From positions 1 to 6,674 of the forward strand of contig CAMLQP010000165.1 of the NCBI GenBank assembly GCA_946482115.1: a stretch of DNA of 6,674 nucleotides. The letters run 5' to 3'. Origin of the DNA: an uncultured Comamonadaceae bacterium (GTDB lineage Bacteria > Pseudomonadota > Gammaproteobacteria > Burkholderiales > Burkholderiaceae). The notes beneath the pieces were generated by a model. That model was given only the letters and a program-made list of their open reading frames with translations. It was not told the origin of the DNA and ran no database searches. The position numbers and the translations under genes were made by a program. Within the stretch, counting starts at the first letter, position 1, and the number at the start of each line of letters is the position of its first letter. Below are positions 6,057 through 6,674 of this stretch, piece by piece.

Positions 6057-6674
6057 GTGCTTCAAGTGTGGTCGCAGTACCTGTTGCCCAAGCTGGCGTT
6101 GACCCGGCTGGCGGGCCGGTTCGCGGGCTGGCGCGGCGGGCGCTTCACGCACGCGGCCATCCGCCGCTTCGTGGCGCGCTATGGCGTGAACATGGACGAG
6201 GCTGCCGACCCCGTGATCGCGAACTACCCCACGTTCAACGAGTTCTTCACGCGTCCGCTCAAGCCCGGCGCGCGGCCGCTGGCACCGGCGCGCTGGGTCT
6301 GCCCGGTGGATGGCGCCATCAGCCAGTTCGGCGCCATCGAGGGCGACCGCATCTTCCAGGCCAAGGGCCACCACTACACCACGCAGGCGCTGGTGGGCGG
6401 CGACGCCGCCATGGCCGCGCGCTACCAGGGCGGGCACTTCGCCACCATCTACCTGAGCCCGCGCGATTACCACCGCATCCACATGCCCTGCACCGGCCGG
6501 CTGCGGCGCATGATCCATGTGCCGGGCGACCTGTTTTCGGTCAACCCGGCCACCGCGCAGGGCGTGCCGGGGTTGTTCGCGCGCAACGAGCGCGTGGTCT
6601 GCGAGTTCGATTCGCCGCACGGCCCCTTCGTGCTGGTGCTGGTGGGCGCCACCATCGTCGGCAGCATGGCCACC
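6057..6674 (+). CDS. psd: Phosphatidylserine decarboxylase proenzyme (3' end beyond window)
   Basis: Inner-membrane enzyme that decarboxylates phosphatidylserine to phosphatidylethanolamine, the last step of that phospholipid pathway. The first 206 residues of about 280 are present. Seen: [18 protein letters not shown] (6-23), [15 protein letters not shown] (35-49), [16 protein letters not shown] (59-74), the CPVDG motif (82-86) with the catalytic Asp85, [16 protein letters not shown] (132-147) with the conserved His139 and His142, and [11 protein letters not shown] (156-166). The LGST-type self-cleavage site that yields the pyruvoyl group should lie beyond the right edge. The start is a GTG at 6057: the only start codon after the in-frame stop at 6039, preceded by GGGAG (6047-6051) at 5-nt spacing, and giving the usual N-terminus. 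An out-of-frame ATG overlaps it at 6055. The gene is divergent from the ABC exporter. Confidence 0.94.
   Translation, partial: MLQVWSQYLLPKLALTRLAGRFAGWRGGRFTHAAIRRFVARYGVNMDEAADPVIANYPTFNEFFTRPLKPGARPLAPARWVCPVDGAISQFGAIEGDRIFQAKGHHYTTQALVGGDAAMAARYQGGHFATIYLSPRDYHRIHMPCTGRLRRMIHVPGDLFSVNPATAQGVPGLFARNERVVCEFDSPHGPFVLVLVGATIVGSMAT

Noticed and set aside
6021..6620. Open frame of 199 codons on the minus strand over psd
   Set aside because: Antisense shadow without motifs; the plus strand encodes a well-conserved Psd.

Overview
The window is GC-rich, gene-dense chromosomal DNA with strong G/C preference at third codon positions. The content is a two-cysteine OhrR, an Ohr, a NodI/NodJ-type ABC pair and a proteobacterial-type phosphatidylserine decarboxylase. 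Together with the protein flavour this suggests a betaproteobacterium of the Burkholderiales, most likely Comamonadaceae (Hydrogenophaga/Acidovorax-like). The taxonomic call is inference from residue patterns, not a search. No rRNA, tRNA, CRISPR array, insertion sequence or prophage gene was seen.

Layout. (1) Positions 1-792, minus strand: the peroxide-sensing regulator ohrR followed 50 bp later by ohr, which runs off the left edge. (2) Positions 793-854: a 62-bp divergent AT-rich region holding a good candidate OhrR operator between back-to-back promoters. (3) Positions 855-1709, plus strand: a class I SAM-dependent methyltransferase. (4) Positions 1798-4129, plus strand: a CPA-type cation:proton antiporter tightly coupled to a YbdK-type carboxylate-amine ligase (glutamate-cysteine ligase family 2). 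(5) Positions 4130-4219: a convergent gap with hairpins and a plus-strand intrinsic terminator. (6) Positions 5978-4220, minus strand: an ABC exporter, ATPase then permease, with overlapping genes. (7) Positions 5979-6056: a divergent promoter region. (8) Positions 6057 to the right edge, plus strand: psd, with a GTG start and open at its 3' end.

How the genes may work together. OhrR and Ohr form a self-contained organic hydroperoxide defence: hydroperoxide oxidises a cysteine in OhrR, OhrR leaves the operator, and Ohr reduces the peroxide. The antiporter and ligase form a second unit whose joint function is not established. A thiol or amide product linked to ion homeostasis is a hypothesis, suggested by analogy with glutathione-gated Kef systems. 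The ABC pair probably exports a lipid-like or glycan-like substrate or a drug, and psd makes phosphatidylethanolamine. Most of the window is ordinary core genome. The points most worth checking are the shared OhrR operator, the antiporter-ligase coupling with its atypical ion-site motif, and the psd start region.
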